Assembly (NCBI RefSeq): GCF_003205835.1
Contig: NZ_CP029773.1
Coordinates: 2,760,501 to 2,824,500 of the forward strand
Direction: 5' to 3'
Origin: Stenotrophomonas maltophilia
Lineage (GTDB): Bacteria; Pseudomonadota; Gammaproteobacteria; Xanthomonadales; Xanthomonadaceae
DNA: 64,000 nucleotides
How positions within the stretch are numbered: position 1 is the first letter of the stretch; every line of letters begins with the position of its first letter. The translations under genes and the position numbers were made by a program. Under the pieces are notes generated by a model. The model ran no database searches and was not told the DNA's origin. It saw only the letters and a program-made list of their open reading frames with translations. Shown here in pieces: positions 18,480 through 27,625 of this stretch.

Positions 18480-20459
18480 TCAGCGGCTCAGGTGCAGGAA
18501 CTGCAGGTGCCGTTCGTACTGGCTGATGATGTCGTTGATGATCTGCTTGCGGCTGTAGCCGACCAGGTCGTAGTCCTGGCTGCCTTCGAACAGGTGCACT
18601 TCAGCGCGGTAGTAGCGCTGGTTGCGCAGCTGCTGTGCGGCGAACGACGGCGTCAGGTAGCCACTCAGGATCACCCGGTACAGGAAGTCCTGCTGCTCGC
18701 CGTGGTTCACCGTCAACTCCATGTCGCCAGCCTCGAAGCGCGTCGCCACGTCCCAGCCCTGCCCGCGCAGCTGTTCGGCCACCGCTTCCATCGCCGGCTT
18801 CACCGTATCGTCCATGAAGCGGTAGACCTGGTCGCGCACCGGGAAGTGCATGGCCTGGCTCAGGCGCTGGCGCCAGCCCTGGTGGTGGCGGTCGTCACCG
18901 ATCAGCGGCGAGGGCCGGTACTGCAGCGCGCGCTTGCGATGCGATTCGTCACTGAAGGCGCGGGTCAGGCCCCACATCATCAGCAACAGCACCGCCGAGA
19001 ACGGCAGCGAGGCCAGCACCACTGCCGATTTCAGCGCATCGATGCTGCCGGCCAGCAGCAACCCAGCGGTCAGCACCGCGATCACCGTGCCCCAGAACAC
19101 GCGCAGCCAACGCGGACCATCATCCTCCGGCGCCCCTCCATGCGAGGACAACGTGGACAGCACCACCGCGCCGGAATCCGCCGATGTCACGAAGAAAATG
19201 AAACTGACGAACACCGTCACCGCGATCACCGCCTTGCTCCACGGATACCCATCCAGCAGGGCATACAGCACGGTGGGTGGATCATCCACCGCCAGTTGCG
19301 CCAGTTGCTGCTGGCCATGGTGCAGCACCTGGTCCAGTGCACTGTTGCCGAAGATCGACAGCCACGCCAGGGTGAAGCCGAGCGGGATCAGCAGCACGCC
19401 GAACACGAATTCGCGGATGGTGCGGCCACGCGAGATGCGCGCGATGAACAGGCCGACGAACGGCGCCCAGCCGATCCACCAGGCCCAGTAGAACACCGTC
19501 CAGCCGCCCAGCCATTCCGGTCGGCCGCCATAGGCGTACACATCGAAACTCTTGCCGACCACGCTGCCGAGGTAGTCGCCCAGGTTCTGCATCAGCGTGC
19601 TGAGCAGGTACTGGGTGGGGCCGGCGCACAGCATGAACAGCACCAGCGCGATCGCCAGCAGCATGTTGATGTTGGCCATCCAGCGCACGCCCTTCTCCAC
19701 GCCTGAAACGGCCACGGCCACCGCCGCGCCCATCATGCTGACCACCAGGATGATCTGCACCAGGTTGGAGTGCGGGATGTTGAACAGGTGCGACAGACCG
19801 GCGTTGAGGTGCAGCACGCCGAAGCCCATGTCGGCGCCGATGCCGAACACGGTGGCGACAATGCCCAGCGCGTCCACGGTGTAGCCGATCGGGCCATTGA
19901 TGCGCTTGCCGATCAGCGGGTACAGCGCCGAACGCAGCGCCAGCGGCAGGTTGTGGCGATAGGCGAAGTAGGCCATCGCCATCGCAGCGAGTGCGAACAC
20001 GCCCCAGCCATGCAGGCCCCAGTGCAGGAACAGCAGTTGCATGGCCTGGCGCGCGCCGGCCTCGCCCGCGGCCGGATCGCCCTGCGGCGGCTGCAGGTAG
20101 TGGGTCAGTGGTTCGGAGACGCAGAAGAAGAACAGGGTGATGCTGATGCCAGCGGCGAACAGCATGCCGGCCCAGGAAAGGTAGCTGAACTCCGGCTCGT
20201 CATGGTCGGCGCCGAGCTTGATGCCACCGTACTTGGACAGCGCCACGCCGACCACGAACACCAGGTACAGGGTCATCGCCAGCAGGTAGTACCAGCCGAC
20301 ATTGAGTGCGGCCCAGTCCTGCGCCTTGACCAGAAGGCGGCCCGCACCGAGCGGGAACAGGCTGACGAACAGCGCGAACGCCACGACAACGATCGCCGCG
20401 AAGGCGAACACAGGTCGAAGGGTGCGCACCGGGGATTGTTGCGGCTCCAGTACTTCCAT
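18480..20459 (-). CDS. betT: BCCT-family choline transporter BetT
   Basis: 659 residues with twelve predicted membrane segments and a ~150-residue hydrophilic C-terminal tail (from about residue 510). The BCCT substrate motif is clear: FYWAWWIGWAPFVGLFIARI, with the tryptophan box that cages quaternary ammonium groups. Length and the long tail match proton-coupled BetT, whose C-terminus senses osmolarity. It imports choline, which could feed glycine-betaine synthesis; no bet genes are in the window. Nothing in the 195 bp upstream is recognisable as a BetI site. Confidence 0.88.
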   Translation of the reverse strand: MEVLEPQQSPVRTLRPVFAFAAIVVVAFALFVSLFPLGAGRLLVKAQDWAALNVGWYYLLAMTLYLVFVVGVALSKYGGIKLGADHDEPEFSYLSWAGMLFAAGISITLFFFCVSEPLTHYLQPPQGDPAAGEAGARQAMQLLFLHWGLHGWGVFALAAMAMAYFAYRHNLPLALRSALYPLIGKRINGPIGYTVDALGIVATVFGIGADMGFGVLHLNAGLSHLFNIPHSNLVQIILVVSMMGAAVAVAVSGVEKGVRWMANINMLLAIALVLFMLCAGPTQYLLSTLMQNLGDYLGSVVGKSFDVYAYGGRPEWLGGWTVFYWAWWIGWAPFVGLFIARISRGRTIREFVFGVLLIPLGFTLAWLSIFGNSALDQVLHHGQQQLAQLAVDDPPTVLYALLDGYPWSKAVIAVTVFVSFIFFVTSADSGAVVLSTLSSHGGAPEDDGPRWLRVFWGTVIAVLTAGLLLAGSIDALKSAVVLASLPFSAVLLLMMWGLTRAFSDESHRKRALQYRPSPLIGDDRHHQGWRQRLSQAMHFPVRDQVYRFMDDTVKPAMEAVAEQLRGQGWDVATRFEAGDMELTVNHGEQQDFLYRVILSGYLTPSFAAQQLRNQRYYRAEVHLFEGSQDYDLVGYSRKQIINDIISQYERHLQFLHLSR

Positions 20460-20654
20460 GGGGCGGCGTTCTCCGGTAGATCAAAGGGTTAGCCGACCGA
20501 TTCTGGCTGAACCGCAGTGGACAGAGCATGAAGTTGCGGCCTGCGGTCACAGGCCCGGCCCACCATTCCGTGTTATCACGCGCGCGCCGAAGCGTGCCTG
20601 CGAGCGCAGCCGCGCGCGGACCGCGTGCATCGCGACCACGCGCGTACTGTCCAA

Positions 20655-21035
20655 TCACGACATCACATGCACCGCGCACAGCTTGTTGCCATCCGGGTCG
20701 CGCAGGTAGGCCAGGAACAGCTGGCGCCCGGCCATGGTGCGGATGCCGGCCGGGTCTTCGATGGCGGTGCCACCATGGGCCACGCCCGCATCCTGCCAGC
20801 CACGCACCGCCTCGGCGCTGTCGAGGGTGAAACCAATCGTGCCGCCGTTGGCATGGCACGCCGGCTGCCCATCGATCGGTGCGGTGACGATGAACATGCG
20901 GCCGTCCTTGAAGTACACCAGCCGCCCCTTGTCATCGAAGACACCCGGACGGGCGCCCAATGCGATGAACAGGGCATCGTAGAAGCGATGCGCGACGTCC
21001 ATATCGTTCGTTCCGACGGTGATGTGACTGAACAT
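20655..21035 (-). CDS. VOC (glyoxalase/bleomycin-resistance fold) protein
   Basis: 126 residues starting MFSHITVGTNDMDVAHRF, with AAGGAG 9-14 nt upstream. The paired beta-alpha-beta units of the vicinal-oxygen-chelate fold are visible, with a conserved C-terminal strand LAYLRDPDGNKLCAVHV. Metal-binding His and Glu positions are plausible (H4, DPDGN region) but the reaction cannot be assigned; lactoylglutathione lyase, fosfomycin-type resistance and extradiol-like roles are all possible. It is divergent from the ECF sigma gene and may share its Fur-box region. Confidence 0.8.
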   Translation of the reverse strand: MFSHITVGTNDMDVAHRFYDALFIALGARPGVFDDKGRLVYFKDGRMFIVTAPIDGQPACHANGGTIGFTLDSAEAVRGWQDAGVAHGGTAIEDPAGIRTMAGRQLFLAYLRDPDGNKLCAVHVMS

Positions 21036-21150
21036 GCGGGCACTCCTTGTGGAAAGACCGCAGTGTCGGCGAGCCCGGCGGGCATCGCAAATGCACGCCT
21101 CCGGCCTGCTGCCACGTGCGCAGGGTTTGTCGTACACCGCTCGATCACCC

Positions 21151-21172
21151 TATAATGGGAATCATTCTCATT
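21151..21172 (+). promoter_or_regulatory. Promoter TATAAT overlapping a Fur box
   Basis: TATAAT (21151-21156) overlaps AATGGGAATCATTCTCATT (21154-21172), which differs from the common form AATGAGAATNATTCTCATT at one position. The arrangement predicts iron repression of the sigma-factor gene starting at 21181. A -35-like TTGTCG lies at 21127-21132 with an 18-bp spacer. Confidence 0.85.
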
Positions 21173-21180
21173 AATGATCG

Positions 21181-21705
21181 ATGCCGATGGCCGTGCCCGC
21201 CGCCTCCAGCACTGCGCTGGCGGGGTTCTACCGCGAACACCATGGCTGGCTGCTGGGCTGGCTGCGCCGCCGCACCCACAACGCCGACTGCGCTGCCGAC
21301 CTGACCCAGGACACCTTCCTGCGCCTGCTCAGCCGTCGCGTCGATCCGTCCGAACTGCGCCTGCCGCGCGCCTACCTCAGCACCATCGCCCATGCGCTGC
21401 TGGTCAACCACTGGCAGCGCGCGGACCTGGAGCGCGCCTACCTGGCCGCACTGGCTGCGCAACCGGAGCCGGTGCACCCGTCTGCGGAGGAACGCGCACA
21501 GGCACTGCAACTGCTGCATGCCATCGCCGACATGTTGTCTGGCCTGGCCGAACGCCCACGCCGCGCGTTCCTGCTGGCACGACTGTCCGGATTGGGCTAT
21601 GCGGAGATCGGCCAACAGCTGGGCGTGTCCGAGCGCATGGTCAAGAAGTACATGGCGCAGGCGATGCTGCATTGCCTGCGCCTGTCCGGCGATGCCACGG
21701 CATGA
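21181..21705 (+). CDS. ECF sigma factor, FecI-type
   Basis: 174 residues; ATG at 21181 or 21187. Region 2 is ADLTQDTFLRLLSR and region 4 is LGYAEIGQQLGVSERMVKKYMA. It is the cytoplasmic output of a FecI-FecR-FecA type surface-signalling relay. fecR overlaps it by ATGA (21702) and the receptor follows, and the promoter overlaps a Fur box, so it is active in iron limitation and should be further switched by the receptor's ligand. Confidence 0.92.
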   Translation: MPMAVPAASSTALAGFYREHHGWLLGWLRRRTHNADCAADLTQDTFLRLLSRRVDPSELRLPRAYLSTIAHALLVNHWQRADLERAYLAALAAQPEPVHPSAEERAQALQLLHAIADMLSGLAERPRRAFLLARLSGLGYAEIGQQLGVSERMVKKYMAQAMLHCLRLSGDATA

Positions 21706-22646
21706 ATGCCGCATTGGCCAGCCCGGCACTGGAGCAGGCGGCAGCGTGGTTCGCGCTGCGCCAACAGGGCTGGAGTGACGGCGACCAGCAGCGATGGCAC
21801 GCATGGCTGCACGCCGATGCCCGTCATGCCGATGCGTGGCACCGGGTCGAGTCGGTCTGGCAGTCCTTTGCGCCCCTGTCGGCACCGGCTGCTGCCACGG
21901 CGCTGGATGCTGCCGGACGTCGCCGCCGCCGCGCGCTTCGCAGTCTCGGCGGCGCCCTCGGCATCGGTGCGGTTTCACTGCTGGGCCTGCACGGGCTGCG
22001 TGAACAACGCGGCCTGCAGACGCAGCGCACCGCTGCCGGCCATACCAGGCACTGGACGCTGATGGATGGCAGCCAGTTGTGGCTCAACGCGGACAGCGAA
22101 GTCACCATCAACATCGGCAGCGGCCGCCGCGCCCTGCATCTGCTGCGTGGCGAGCTGCTGCTGCAGACCGGCCATCACCCTGCGTTCGCCGGCCAGCCGT
22201 TGACCGTGCATGTGCCGGGCGCACGCCTGCAGCCGATCGGCACCCGCTTCGCCGTCGGTCGTGAGGCGCAGGACAGCCGGTTGGATGTATTCGAGGGCGC
22301 GGTGCGCTGCCTGCCGATGTTCGGTGCGGCGCTGGATGTGGCTGCGGGAGACGCGGTGCGGATCGGCCCGATGGGCGGGCTCACAACGGTCGCTGCCGAT
22401 CCTCTGCGCGGTGACTGGCAGGACGGACGCCTGCAGGTACAGGACACGCCTTTGATCCGTGTCATCGATGAGCTGGCCCGCCACCATCAGGGCTATCTGG
22501 GTTGTGATCCGGCGCTCGCCGCATTGAAAGTCACGGCGGTAATGCCACGCCTGGACAGCACCCAGGCGCTGCATCTGCTGGCCCGCGCCCTGCCGATCCG
22601 TGTCGAGCAGCGCTGGCCGTGGTGGACCGTCGTGCGTCCGCTTTGA
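21702..22646 (+). CDS. FecR-family anti-sigma/signal-transducing membrane protein
   Basis: 314 residues. An N-terminal DUF4880-type sigma-binding region (WFALRQQGWSDGDQQRWHAW) is followed by a basic stretch and a single membrane segment (~residues 82-100), then the periplasmic FecR domain (HWTLMDGSQLWLNADSEV, LRGELLLQTG, GTRFAVGRE). It carries the signal from the receptor's STN domain across the inner membrane to the sigma factor. ATGA overlap with the sigma gene implies coupling. Confidence 0.92.
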   Translation: MNAALASPALEQAAAWFALRQQGWSDGDQQRWHAWLHADARHADAWHRVESVWQSFAPLSAPAAATALDAAGRRRRRALRSLGGALGIGAVSLLGLHGLREQRGLQTQRTAAGHTRHWTLMDGSQLWLNADSEVTINIGSGRRALHLLRGELLLQTGHHPAFAGQPLTVHVPGARLQPIGTRFAVGREAQDSRLDVFEGAVRCLPMFGAALDVAAGDAVRIGPMGGLTTVAADPLRGDWQDGRLQVQDTPLIRVIDELARHHQGYLGCDPALAALKVTAVMPRLDSTQALHLLARALPIRVEQRWPWWTVVRPL

Positions 22647-22715
22647 AATCGCGGTTCCCTTTCTGCGCGCTCACCGGGCACTACAAGGGAACCCATTGCG
22701 GATGTTGCCGCCCCC

Positions 22716-25664
22716 ATGAAACTGCCTTGCCCCTCCCCTCGCCCCCTGGCCATCGCGCTGTGCCTGGCCATGGCCTCCCCGTGCCTGCTGCCGGCCGCCG
22801 CCCATGCACAGGACACTGCGGCCGCCATTCGCTGGCAGATCCCGGCTGGCCCGCTCGACCAGGCCCTGACCGCGTTCGGCCAGCAGTCGGGCCTGTCCAT
22901 CGCTGCCGATGCGCGCCTGACCCGCGGCCGCCACAGCAGCGGTGTGCAGGCCACGCTCGGTACTGACGCCGCATTGGCGCAGCTGCTGGCCGGCACCGGC
23001 CTGGTCTTCCAGCGTGATGCCAGCGGCGTGGTGCTGCAGGCGGCACCTACCGCTGAAGCCGGGGTACGCCAGATCGGCACCCTGCGCGTGGCTGGCCAGG
23101 CCGGCGAAGGCGCTTCACCGTGGGGGCTGGCCGATGCGGACGCGGTCTACCGTGACAGCGGCTCCCGCGTGCACCTGGACCATCAGCAGCTGGAACGCTT
23201 CCGCGGCCAGTCGATCGGCGACGTGCTGGCCGGTGCAGTGGGCGTGCACACCGCTGACGTTCGCAACGGCGGTGCGCTGGACGTCAACATCCGCGGCCTG
23301 CAGGGCCAGAACCGGGTGCCGGTGATCATCGACGGCGGCCAGCAGGCCATCGACGTGTACCGCGGCTATGCCGGCGTGCAGCAGCGCAGCTATCTCGACC
23401 CGGACCTGATCAGTGCGGTCAGCATCGAGAAGGGGCCGAGCCTGGCCGCCAACGCCTCCAGCGCGATCGGCGGCGTGGTCTACATGGAAACGTTGAACGT
23501 CGATGACATCCTCGACGATGGCCAGGCCTGGGGCCTGCGCATGCGCGGCGGCGTGGCCGACAACAGCATCGACCGCACCCGCACCTTCAAGCAGATCGCG
23601 CGCGGCAGCGACAACCGCAACAGCCTGCGCGACCCGCGCGACTGGAATGGCAGCGTGGCGTTCGCCCAGCATGGCGAAGACTGGCAGCTGGTCGCGGCCT
23701 ATGCGCGCCGCCGCCAGGGCAACTTCTTCGCCGGCAGCAAAGGCGCGCATCGCTACGACAACCAGCACCTGTCCAGCGGCGGTACCGGCATGTCCAGCCA
23801 GGCGGTGTCCAAGCTCTTCCATCCGGGCGATGAAGTGCTCAACACGCATACCAACAACGAATCCGCACTGCTTAAATTCACCTGGACGCCCAACCCGGAC
23901 CAACGCCTGGAGCTGAGCCACCGCTACTTCAATTCGAGTTTCGGCGAGATCATGCCGTCGGCGATCGGCCGCGTAGGTGAGTCCAATGAATGGGTGACCT
24001 ACGTGGACAAGGCCAACACCATGTTCCAGTTCGAGCCGGGAAAAATGCGGGTCAACGCCACCTCGCTGCGCCACCGCTACCGGCCCGAGGCACACCCGTG
24101 GCTGGACCTGAGCAGCACGCTGTGGTTCACCACCGCCACCAGCCGCATGTTCAACAGCAACATCGCCAACACGCCGCTGTTCAAGGACGTGCCCAACGAC
24201 CAGATGCCGGACACGCTGGGCGAAACCTATGGCCCGGGACTGCAGTCGGACGTGAAGACCCAGCGCTGGGGCGTGGACAGCAGCAACACCACGCGCTTCA
24301 GCAATGCTCTGGGCGACTGGACGCTGCGCTATGGCGCCTCCTTCCAGCACGAGGACACCGCGCCCAACTCACCGGTGCTGCCGGTGGATTTCAACAACAA
24401 CCGCTACCTGCGCTCGGGCACGCGCCGCGAAGCCAGCGCCGTCGCCTCGCTGCAATGGCAGCCGTGGGACTGGCTGTCGCTGACCGCGGGCGGCCGCTTC
24501 ACCGACTACCGCACCCGCGACCGCAACCGCGTCGCCTTCGTCAGCGAATCGCGTGACCTGCGCTACACCTTCGCGCGCCTGAGCAAGGGCGGCCAGCTGC
24601 TGCCGGGCTGGTACAAGGAGTGGTACCCGGATGCCCAGGGCAACTACACCTACGACTCGCTGCGCGCCACGCCCTATGGCGACAGCACGCTGGGCCAGGC
24701 CTACGATTTCGACGGCTTCATTCCTGATCCGCGCGGCGCCAACGGTTTCTATACCAAGCAGATTCCCACCGCCTGGGGCTACAAGCCGGCGATCCGCCGT
24801 TCCGGCCACGGCTTCGCGCCGTATGCAGAGGCGCGCTTCAACCTCGATCAGGACATCTTCTTCTACGTGAAGTACGCGCAGGGCTGGAAGATGCCCAGCC
24901 TGTTCGAGTCGACGCTGGGCAACAGCACCTCGGCGCCGGTGGCCGACCTCAAGCCGGAGAAGAACCGCTCGTGGGACATCGGCTTCAGCCTGCTCAAGCA
25001 GGACCTGTGGCGTGACGGTGATCGCCTGGCGTTCAAGGTCGCCTGGTTCAAGAACGATATCGACAACGCGATCACCCGTCGCTTCGATTCCAGCAACTGG
25101 GCGTTCTATGTCGACAACGTCGACAACTACACGGTGTCTGGCTATGAGCTGCAGTCCGGCTATGACGCCGGCATCGCCTACCTCGACCTGTCGGCCAGCT
25201 ACTACCAGCGCGCGCGCACCTGCGATGCGGCCACCGCCAAGCGCCTGCGCGAAGACCCGTATGCGAAATGGAGCAAGCTGGACACCACCCCGGACTGCGT
25301 GGACGGCGGCTTCGGCACCTCGTTCGTCAACGCACAGAACCCGCCGAAGTACTCGATCCACAGCACGCTGGGCTTCCGCCTGTTCGACAAGCGGCTGGAT
25401 ACCGGCATCCGCCGCACCTACAACAGCGGCCCCACCCACGAACTGGACAAGCCCTGGAACACCACCGGCTCGACCGGCCTGCAGAACATCTACCTGCCCA
25501 CCGCGATCTATGACTTCTACGCACGCTGGCAGTTCGCCCCGCGCAGCGAAGTGGAGCTGGTGGTCAGCAACCTGCGCAACACCTACTACATGGACACGCT
25601 GGCGATGAGCCTGATGCCGGGCCCGGGCCGCACCACGCGACTGAACTTCACCGCACGCTTCTGA
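22716..25664 (+). CDS. TonB-dependent receptor with N-terminal STN signalling domain (FecA type)
   Basis: 982 residues. Signal peptide ends at AHAQD (~residue 32). The STN domain (about 35-110) reads IRWQIPAGPLDQALTAF...LAQLLAGTGL. A plug follows, with RFRGQSIGDVLAGAVGV and VPVIIDGGQQAIDVYRGYAG, then a long barrel ending TTRLNFTARF. The STN domain and the preceding sigma/FecR pair make it a trans-envelope signalling receptor. The class is large for siderophore receptors and resembles HasR-like heme or hemophore receptors in length, but I do not see a diagnostic heme motif (FRAP/NPNL), so the ligand is open. It lies under the upstream Fur box and ends in a terminator. Confidence 0.9.
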   Translation: MKLPCPSPRPLAIALCLAMASPCLLPAAAHAQDTAAAIRWQIPAGPLDQALTAFGQQSGLSIAADARLTRGRHSSGVQATLGTDAALAQLLAGTGLVFQRDASGVVLQAAPTAEAGVRQIGTLRVAGQAGEGASPWGLADADAVYRDSGSRVHLDHQQLERFRGQSIGDVLAGAVGVHTADVRNGGALDVNIRGLQGQNRVPVIIDGGQQAIDVYRGYAGVQQRSYLDPDLISAVSIEKGPSLAANASSAIGGVVYMETLNVDDILDDGQAWGLRMRGGVADNSIDRTRTFKQIARGSDNRNSLRDPRDWNGSVAFAQHGEDWQLVAAYARRRQGNFFAGSKGAHRYDNQHLSSGGTGMSSQAVSKLFHPGDEVLNTHTNNESALLKFTWTPNPDQRLELSHRYFNSSFGEIMPSAIGRVGESNEWVTYVDKANTMFQFEPGKMRVNATSLRHRYRPEAHPWLDLSSTLWFTTATSRMFNSNIANTPLFKDVPNDQMPDTLGETYGPGLQSDVKTQRWGVDSSNTTRFSNALGDWTLRYGASFQHEDTAPNSPVLPVDFNNNRYLRSGTRREASAVASLQWQPWDWLSLTAGGRFTDYRTRDRNRVAFVSESRDLRYTFARLSKGGQLLPGWYKEWYPDAQGNYTYDSLRATPYGDSTLGQAYDFDGFIPDPRGANGFYTKQIPTAWGYKPAIRRSGHGFAPYAEARFNLDQDIFFYVKYAQGWKMPSLFESTLGNSTSAPVADLKPEKNRSWDIGFSLLKQDLWRDGDRLAFKVAWFKNDIDNAITRRFDSSNWAFYVDNVDNYTVSGYELQSGYDAGIAYLDLSASYYQRARTCDAATAKRLREDPYAKWSKLDTTPDCVDGGFGTSFVNAQNPPKYSIHSTLGFRLFDKRLDTGIRRTYNSGPTHELDKPWNTTGSTGLQNIYLPTAIYDFYARWQFAPRSEVELVVSNLRNTYYMDTLAMSLMPGPGRTTRLNFTARF

Positions 25665-25682
25665 GTGCTGCAGAAACAGCAA

Positions 25683-25709
25683 CGCCCCGGGGAGATCATC
25701 CCCGGGGCG
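25683..25709 (+). terminator. Terminator after the FecA-type receptor
   Basis: 11-bp perfect stem CGCCCCGGGGA / TCCCCGGGGCG with a 5-nt loop, followed by CTTGCTTG. No long T tract, but it lies directly after the stop. Confidence 0.65.
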
Positions 25710-25751
25710 CTTGCTTGCGACGGCTCACGCTCTGGTACATCCCAGCACGGC

Positions 25752-25827
25752 GACTCAGCACTGGTAGATGCCAACCTGGGTTGGCACAGTGACTCAGCAC
25801 TGGTAGGCGCCAACCTTGGTTGGCGCA
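25752..25827. repeat. Tandem pair of SMAG elements
   Basis: Two copies of a 39-bp unit (GACTCAGCACT-GGTAG-palindrome). The hairpins are TGCCAACC/GGTTGGCA (25769-25786) and GCGCCAACC/GGTTGGCGC (25807-25826), both preceded by GTAG. Tandem rather than inverted order is the less common arrangement here. Confidence 0.85.
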
Positions 25828-25835
25828 ACGATGCA

Positions 25836-26159
25836 TCACTTCGCAGTACTCAGCAGCAGCACTGCAACAGTAACCAGACCGATGCCGACCCAGCCGATCG
25901 GACGCAGGCGGTTGCCGAACAACAGGCGGCCGCAGGTGGCGGTACCGATTACGCCGATCGCACCCCACATCGCATAGGCCGTGGCCAGGTCCATGTAGCG
26001 CACCGCCTGGCCCAGCAGGGCGAAGGCGATCCAGACCATGACGATCGCGCCGACGCCCCAACGCCAGCGGCGGAAACCTTCCGACTTGGCCACCATCATG
26101 TTGGCGGCGACGTCGATCAAGGCCGAACAGATCACGAAAAACAGGGCCAGGGTATTCAT
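25836..26159 (-). CDS. mdtI: Small multidrug-resistance family protein, MdtI-like
   Basis: 107 residues with four membrane segments. It follows MdtI of E. coli through GFRRWRWGVGAI, AYAMWGAIGVIGTATCG and LFGNRLRPIGW. MdtI forms a heterodimer with MdtJ and exports spermidine. The start overlaps the stop of the MdtJ-like gene by ATGA with a good SD (GGGGAGG). The SMR family's membrane Glu is missing in the first helix as in other MdtI-type subunits, which fits dependence on a partner. Confidence 0.85.
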   Translation of the reverse strand: MNTLALFFVICSALIDVAANMMVAKSEGFRRWRWGVGAIVMVWIAFALLGQAVRYMDLATAYAMWGAIGVIGTATCGRLLFGNRLRPIGWVGIGLVTVAVLLLSTAK

Positions 26160-26512
26160 CAGTGCGCCTCCCCGAGGGTGACGCAGACGATGCCGACCAC
26201 GGCCAGCACCAGGCCGGCCAACTGCTGCAGCGACAGGCTTTCACCAAAGACGGTGAGGCCGACCACGGTCAGCAGGGTCAGGCCGAGGCCCTCCCACACT
26301 GCGTAGGCCACGCCGACGGCGATGCGGCGCACCGACTGCGCGAGGAAGAAGTAGGACAGCGCCAGCGCGCCGGCCATGATCAGGTAGCCGGTCCAACCGC
26401 CATCGCGGGCGGCATGGGCCATGAACGAGGTGCCGACCACTTCGGCAACGATCGCCACGGTCAGGCAGGCCCAGGCGACCAGCGCGCCACGGGCGGGAAC
26501 AGTACGGGACAT
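26159..26512 (-). CDS. mdtJ: Small multidrug-resistance family protein, MdtJ-like
   Basis: 117 residues from MSRTVPARG, behind AAGGAGCTTCAC. Four helices. The conserved Glu of the first membrane segment is present (AIVAEVVGTSFMAH), and the signature of MdtJ follows (SYFFLAQSVRRIAVGVAYAV, then WEGLG, and LFGESLS-type FGESLSLQQLAG). Together with MdtI-like 25836-26159 it should form a proton-driven polyamine or cationic-compound exporter. It is divergent from the LysR gene at 26673. Confidence 0.87.
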   Translation of the reverse strand: MSRTVPARGALVAWACLTVAIVAEVVGTSFMAHAARDGGWTGYLIMAGALALSYFFLAQSVRRIAVGVAYAVWEGLGLTLLTVVGLTVFGESLSLQQLAGLVLAVVGIVCVTLGEAH

Positions 26513-26672
26513 GTGAAGCTCCTTGCAGGGCGGGGACCACGCCGCCTCATCAATGGATCCACGCCGAGCGTGGAGGGTCCGGAACGCCCCGCAGACGGGG
26601 GCGACGGAAGCCAGTATCATCGTCTTTTACGGTGGTATCAAAATGGGTTCCATCGACAGGAGCGATGGATCA

Positions 26673-27524
26673 ATGCCCTACTCCCCTGAATCCCTGCAGG
26701 CCTTCGTGGAAGCCGCGGCGCTGGGCTCGTTCTCGGCGGCGGCGCGACGCCTGCACAAAACCCAGTCGACGGTCAGCACCGCCATCGCCCACCTGGAGGC
26801 GGACCTCGGCGTCAGCCTGTTCAACCGCAGCGGGCGCTACCCGCAGCTGACCGAGGCCGGGCGCCAGGTGCTCGGTCATGCCCAGGAAATCCTCGCCGCC
26901 GATACCCGCCTGCAGCAGTTGAGCGTGCGGCTGGCCGCCCCGGTCGAAGCGCGGCTGACCGTGGCCTTCTCCGACGTCTATCAGCTCGATCCGGAACAGC
27001 GCGTGTTGCAGCGCTTTGCCGAGGCGTTCCCGGAGATCGAGCTGGAATGGCTGGATGCCGAGGGCGAGGACGTGCTGGAACTGGTGAGCAACGGACGCGC
27101 CGCGCTCGGTCTGCTGCCACGGCAGGAGCACTATCCGGATGGGCTGGTGGCACGGCCGCTGGCGCATCACAGCGAACTGTCGGTGTACGTGGCGCGCGAA
27201 CATCCACTGGCCAGTGCCGGTCGTCGCGCCGCCGCTCAACTGGCGCGGCACCGGCAGGTACGCTTGAGCGCCGAAGTCGACCAGGCGCGCGTGGTCACCG
27301 GCCTGGCCTGGACCGCCACCGACTACCTGATGGTGATGGAAATGGCCGAGGACGGCATCGGCTGGGCCGAACTGCCGCGGGCGCTGGTGCAGCGCTATGA
27401 CCGCGGGCGGCTGGTGGAACTGGTACTGCCCGGCTGGCCACGGCGCATCCACAGCGACCTCCTGTGGCGCCGCGACACGCCTCCCGGGCCGGCCGCACTA
27501 TGGTGGGCCGACGCGTTGGGGTGA
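26673..27524 (+). CDS. LysR-family transcriptional regulator, divergent from mdtJI
   Basis: 283 residues from MPYSPESLQAFVEAA. A start 10 codons upstream (26643) is also open; the AGGAG at 26658-26662 fits the later one. The N-terminal winged HTH is SFSAAARRLHKTQSTVSTAI and the effector domain follows (RQVLGHAQEILAADTRL onwards). Because it is divergent from the MdtJI-like pair with a 160-bp space, control of that exporter is the direct inference. The space contains a short inverted repeat (CCACGC-CGA-GCGTGG, 26559-26573). Effector unknown. Confidence 0.85.
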   Translation: MPYSPESLQAFVEAAALGSFSAAARRLHKTQSTVSTAIAHLEADLGVSLFNRSGRYPQLTEAGRQVLGHAQEILAADTRLQQLSVRLAAPVEARLTVAFSDVYQLDPEQRVLQRFAEAFPEIELEWLDAEGEDVLELVSNGRAALGLLPRQEHYPDGLVARPLAHHSELSVYVAREHPLASAGRRAAAQLARHRQVRLSAEVDQARVVTGLAWTATDYLMVMEMAEDGIGWAELPRALVQRYDRGRLVELVLPGWPRRIHSDLLWRRDTPPGPAALWWADALG

Positions 27525-27527
27525 ACC

Positions 27528-27596
27528 GAAAAAGGGGACGGAGGGGATTAAGTCGTTTGTGGCACAAACGACTTAATCCCCTCCGTCCCCTTTTTC
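27528..27596. repeat. 69-bp perfect hairpin repeat (AAGGGGACGGAGGGGATTAA type)
   Basis: Perfect 34-bp arms around a single central G. The left arm begins GAAAAAGGGGACGG and runs to GTTTGTG; the right arm is its exact complement, ending in CCCCTTTTTC. T runs on both sides make it a strong bidirectional terminator between the LysR gene (stop 27524) and the convergent peptidase. A half copy is at 32600-32629 and another full copy at 34787-34865. Confidence 0.92.
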
Positions 27597-27599
27597 AGT

Positions 27600-27621
27600 T
27601 GCCGGCCAGCGGCCGGCACTA
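27600..27621. repeat. SMAG-like element, variant end
   Basis: TGCCGGCCAGCGGCCGGCA followed by CTAGC instead of CTAC(C). It touches the 69-bp hairpin, so two repeat families sit side by side. Confidence 0.75.
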
Positions 27622-27625
27622 GCGG

